The notes below the pieces were generated by a model. It worked only from the letters and a program-made list of their open reading frames with translations. It did not search any database and was not told the DNA's origin. From Epiperipatus broadwayi (Eukaryota; Onychophora; Udeonychophora; Euonychophora; Peripatidae), in NCBI GenBank assembly GCA_028023455.1, contig JAQFVV010012396.1, positions 4,621,656 to 4,685,655 on the forward strand: 64,000 nt of DNA, written 5' to 3'. Made by a program: the position numbers and the translations under genes. Shown here piece by piece: positions 62,532-64,000 of this stretch; position 1 is the stretch's first letter; every line of letters starts with the position of its first letter.

Positions 62532-62654
62532 TATACGCAAATTTATAAATAAATATTTAAAAATACAGTATTTAAAAGCTTATAAAAATATATATTTTTT
62601 TTATAAGCTTTTAAATACTCAATTTTTAAATATTTATTTATAAATTTGCATATA
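62532..62654. repeat. Large imperfect palindrome, about 60-bp arms
   Basis: The left arm (TATACGCAAATTTATAAATA and on) and right arm (ending TATTTATAAATTTGCATATA) are reverse complements with few mismatches and a centre near 62592. It can extrude a hairpin of about 120 nt. Confidence 0.85.
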
Positions 62655-62666
62655 TATATATATATT

Positions 62667-62744
62667 CCCCCAACCACCACCCACCCAACCCAAAAAAATA
62701 AACCCACCAATCTCTATCTCTTGTCACAACACCCCCCCCACCCT
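62667..62744. other. C-rich island
   Basis: Clusters of C runs (CCCCCAACCACCACCCACCC near 62667 and CACCCCCCCCACCC near 62730) stand out in AT-rich DNA. The complementary strand has several G runs that could form a quadruplex. No gene association is visible. Confidence 0.7.
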
Positions 62745-62784
62745 TTAATAGAAAGAGAATATATATATATATATAAATATATAT

Positions 62785-63473
62785 AGGTCAGATTTGTTTC
62801 TTCACATAACAAAATCCAGAGTCCAGGCAAAGTACACCAAAGTTGGCCAAAATGAGATGGTAAAATCTCAAATCTGACCAAACCTCAATTCATTTGCTAG
62901 TAGTCCATGATTTAACACCGTATGAATGACATTTCTGAGGTTGCACATGGGTCTCAATTTTTTCTGTGAGCTGGCTCCAAACAGGGAAAAACATGAGACT
63001 CAATGGAAATTAGTAATTTAACTGAAGATTTAAAATAAGCTCTTAACATGCTAGTTATATTCAAGATATAAAATTGTTAAGGAATTGGAATAAGATAATA
63101 TGAATTGGATTGAATAGGACTATGAGCAAGAGGGATATAAAACAACTTTATATTTTAAACAGGTTTATTAAAATAATGACATAAAATGAAATAAAAAAAT
63201 GACAATAATTATATAGTGTTAAGCATGTGTGATCAATGCATGCAGGCATTTGCATCATAGATGAGACTATTATCAATACAGCAATCTCATCTTAACATTA
63301 AAATAGGTGTATGTGCAGTTAATAAATCATGATATGCCCATCCTATTGTGCATGGTTTGCTAATTTTACAAGATAATAACCTAGCTAAGATGATGATTAC
63401 ATACAGCTCTAAGATGGCTGTTCTGTATATATATAATCAAAACTACCTCAAATCCCAAATTTATGCTTGTAAT

Positions 63474-63476
<3 letters not shown>
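62785..63476. other. Unassigned stretch with mixed composition
   Basis: About 62785-63000 is less AT-rich; an exact 11-bp inverted pair (GGTCAGATTTG at about 62786 and CAAATCTGACC at about 62870) could form a stem. No coding sequence or named family is recognised. Confidence 0.35.

Positions 63477-63537
<61 letters not shown>
63477..63537. repeat. (AT)n microsatellite, about 60 bp
   Basis: Pure TA dinucleotide array. Confidence 0.98.
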
Positions 63538-63539
<2 letters not shown>

Positions 63540-63550
63540 CTTCCTATCTT

Positions 63551-63580
63551 GATAATATATATATATATATATATATTATC
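63551..63580. repeat. Perfect 30-bp AT palindrome
   Basis: GATAAT, an AT core and ATTATC form a perfect self-complementary hairpin 13 bp after the preceding AT array. Confidence 0.9.
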
Positions 63581-64000
63581 AGTGTGAATGAATAAATAAT
63601 CTCAAGATAGTGCAGATGCAACCTGGTAACCAAGATTTGAGTTTTAGTCTAATGCTGAATAGTTAATTAATAAAAAGGAAATGAATATATACTATGGCAG
63701 TGCATAAAATCCTAAAAAATAAGTCTGCTATGTGAGTGATTAATTATTCAAGAGCTTCAGAATCAAATGCTCACTGTTCTAAGACTGGAAGGTTTGCTAC
63801 ACTTAATATATGAACAGATAAGTTCAGGAACTCAGCTTGGCTTTATAAACATGGTCTGAACCCTTGTGTTCCAGTTCTAATAAAGATAGCCATTTCTAAA
63901 CTAAAACACAGGGTGTCTGGTTACTGTGAACCCACTTTAAAAGGTGCAGCAAAGTGTAAAAGTACAAATGTGTACTTCATAAAGACACACTCGCAACACA
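63581..64000. other. Unassigned sequence at the window end
   Basis: Less AT-rich than average, with no open frame of note and no recognised family. It may belong to a repeat or gene that continues beyond the window. Confidence 0.35.

Overview
The window looks like repeat-dominated, gene-poor nuclear DNA of an AT-rich arthropod, probably an insect. Three things point there. A degraded mitochondrial insert (35.46-37.35 kb) carries tRNA-Phe, ND5 and tRNA-His in the arthropod order and orientation. The non-LTR retrotransposon remnants resemble RTE-type elements common in arthropods. Base composition is extremely AT-rich with long AT and ATT microsatellites. I found no convincing host protein-coding exon; almost everything recognisable is a mobile element or its wreckage.

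Layout. 0-5 kb: AT-rich DNA with a foldback element whose inverted arms each carry a tRNA-like head (2.6-3.6 kb) and the first of three copies of a ~100-bp tRNA-like retroposon. 6.2-9.9 kb: a decayed Ty3/gypsy element (RT, RNase H and integrase pieces), with a second 5'-end fragment of the same family at 11.7-12.65 kb. 13.5-17.6 kb: long microsatellites and LINE remnants, the clearest an RTE-type 3' end at 16.9-17.6 kb. 18.6-23.3 kb: a cluster of foldback elements and inverted copies of one repeat. 25.9-31.9 kb: a second foldback copy, a reverse-strand LINE tail and another mini-retroposon. 33.5-34.8 kb: a Penelope-like element fragment with a GIY-YIG domain and hammerhead-like motifs. 35.5-37.3 kb: the mitochondrial insert. 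39.8 kb: the third mini-retroposon. 41.2-41.5 kb: a frameshifted GIY-YIG fragment. 42.9-43.6 kb: a LINE 3' end on the minus strand, followed at once by two 244-bp direct repeats 380 bp apart, each containing a type I hammerhead ribozyme motif.

49.7-62.5 kb is the main discovery: a nearly intact 12.7-kb LTR retrotransposon with LTRs of about 5.1 kb and an internal region of only 2.5 kb. It has TGT...ACA ends, a purine tract before the 3' LTR and a duplicated primer-binding-like segment after the 5' LTR. The internal region encodes one coiled-coil, Gag-like protein interrupted by three in-frame stops and shows no protease, RT or integrase, so the element is probably non-autonomous and mobilised in trans. 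The last 1.5 kb holds a large AT palindrome, a C-rich island, microsatellites and unassigned sequence.

How the pieces relate: RTE-type or other LINEs would be the likely source of enzyme for the tRNA-derived retroposons; an autonomous gypsy-type relative would be needed for the giant-LTR element; and the Penelope-like remnants offer a plausible source of the hammerhead motifs. These links are inference. All similarities were judged by eye from translation; no search or alignment was run.
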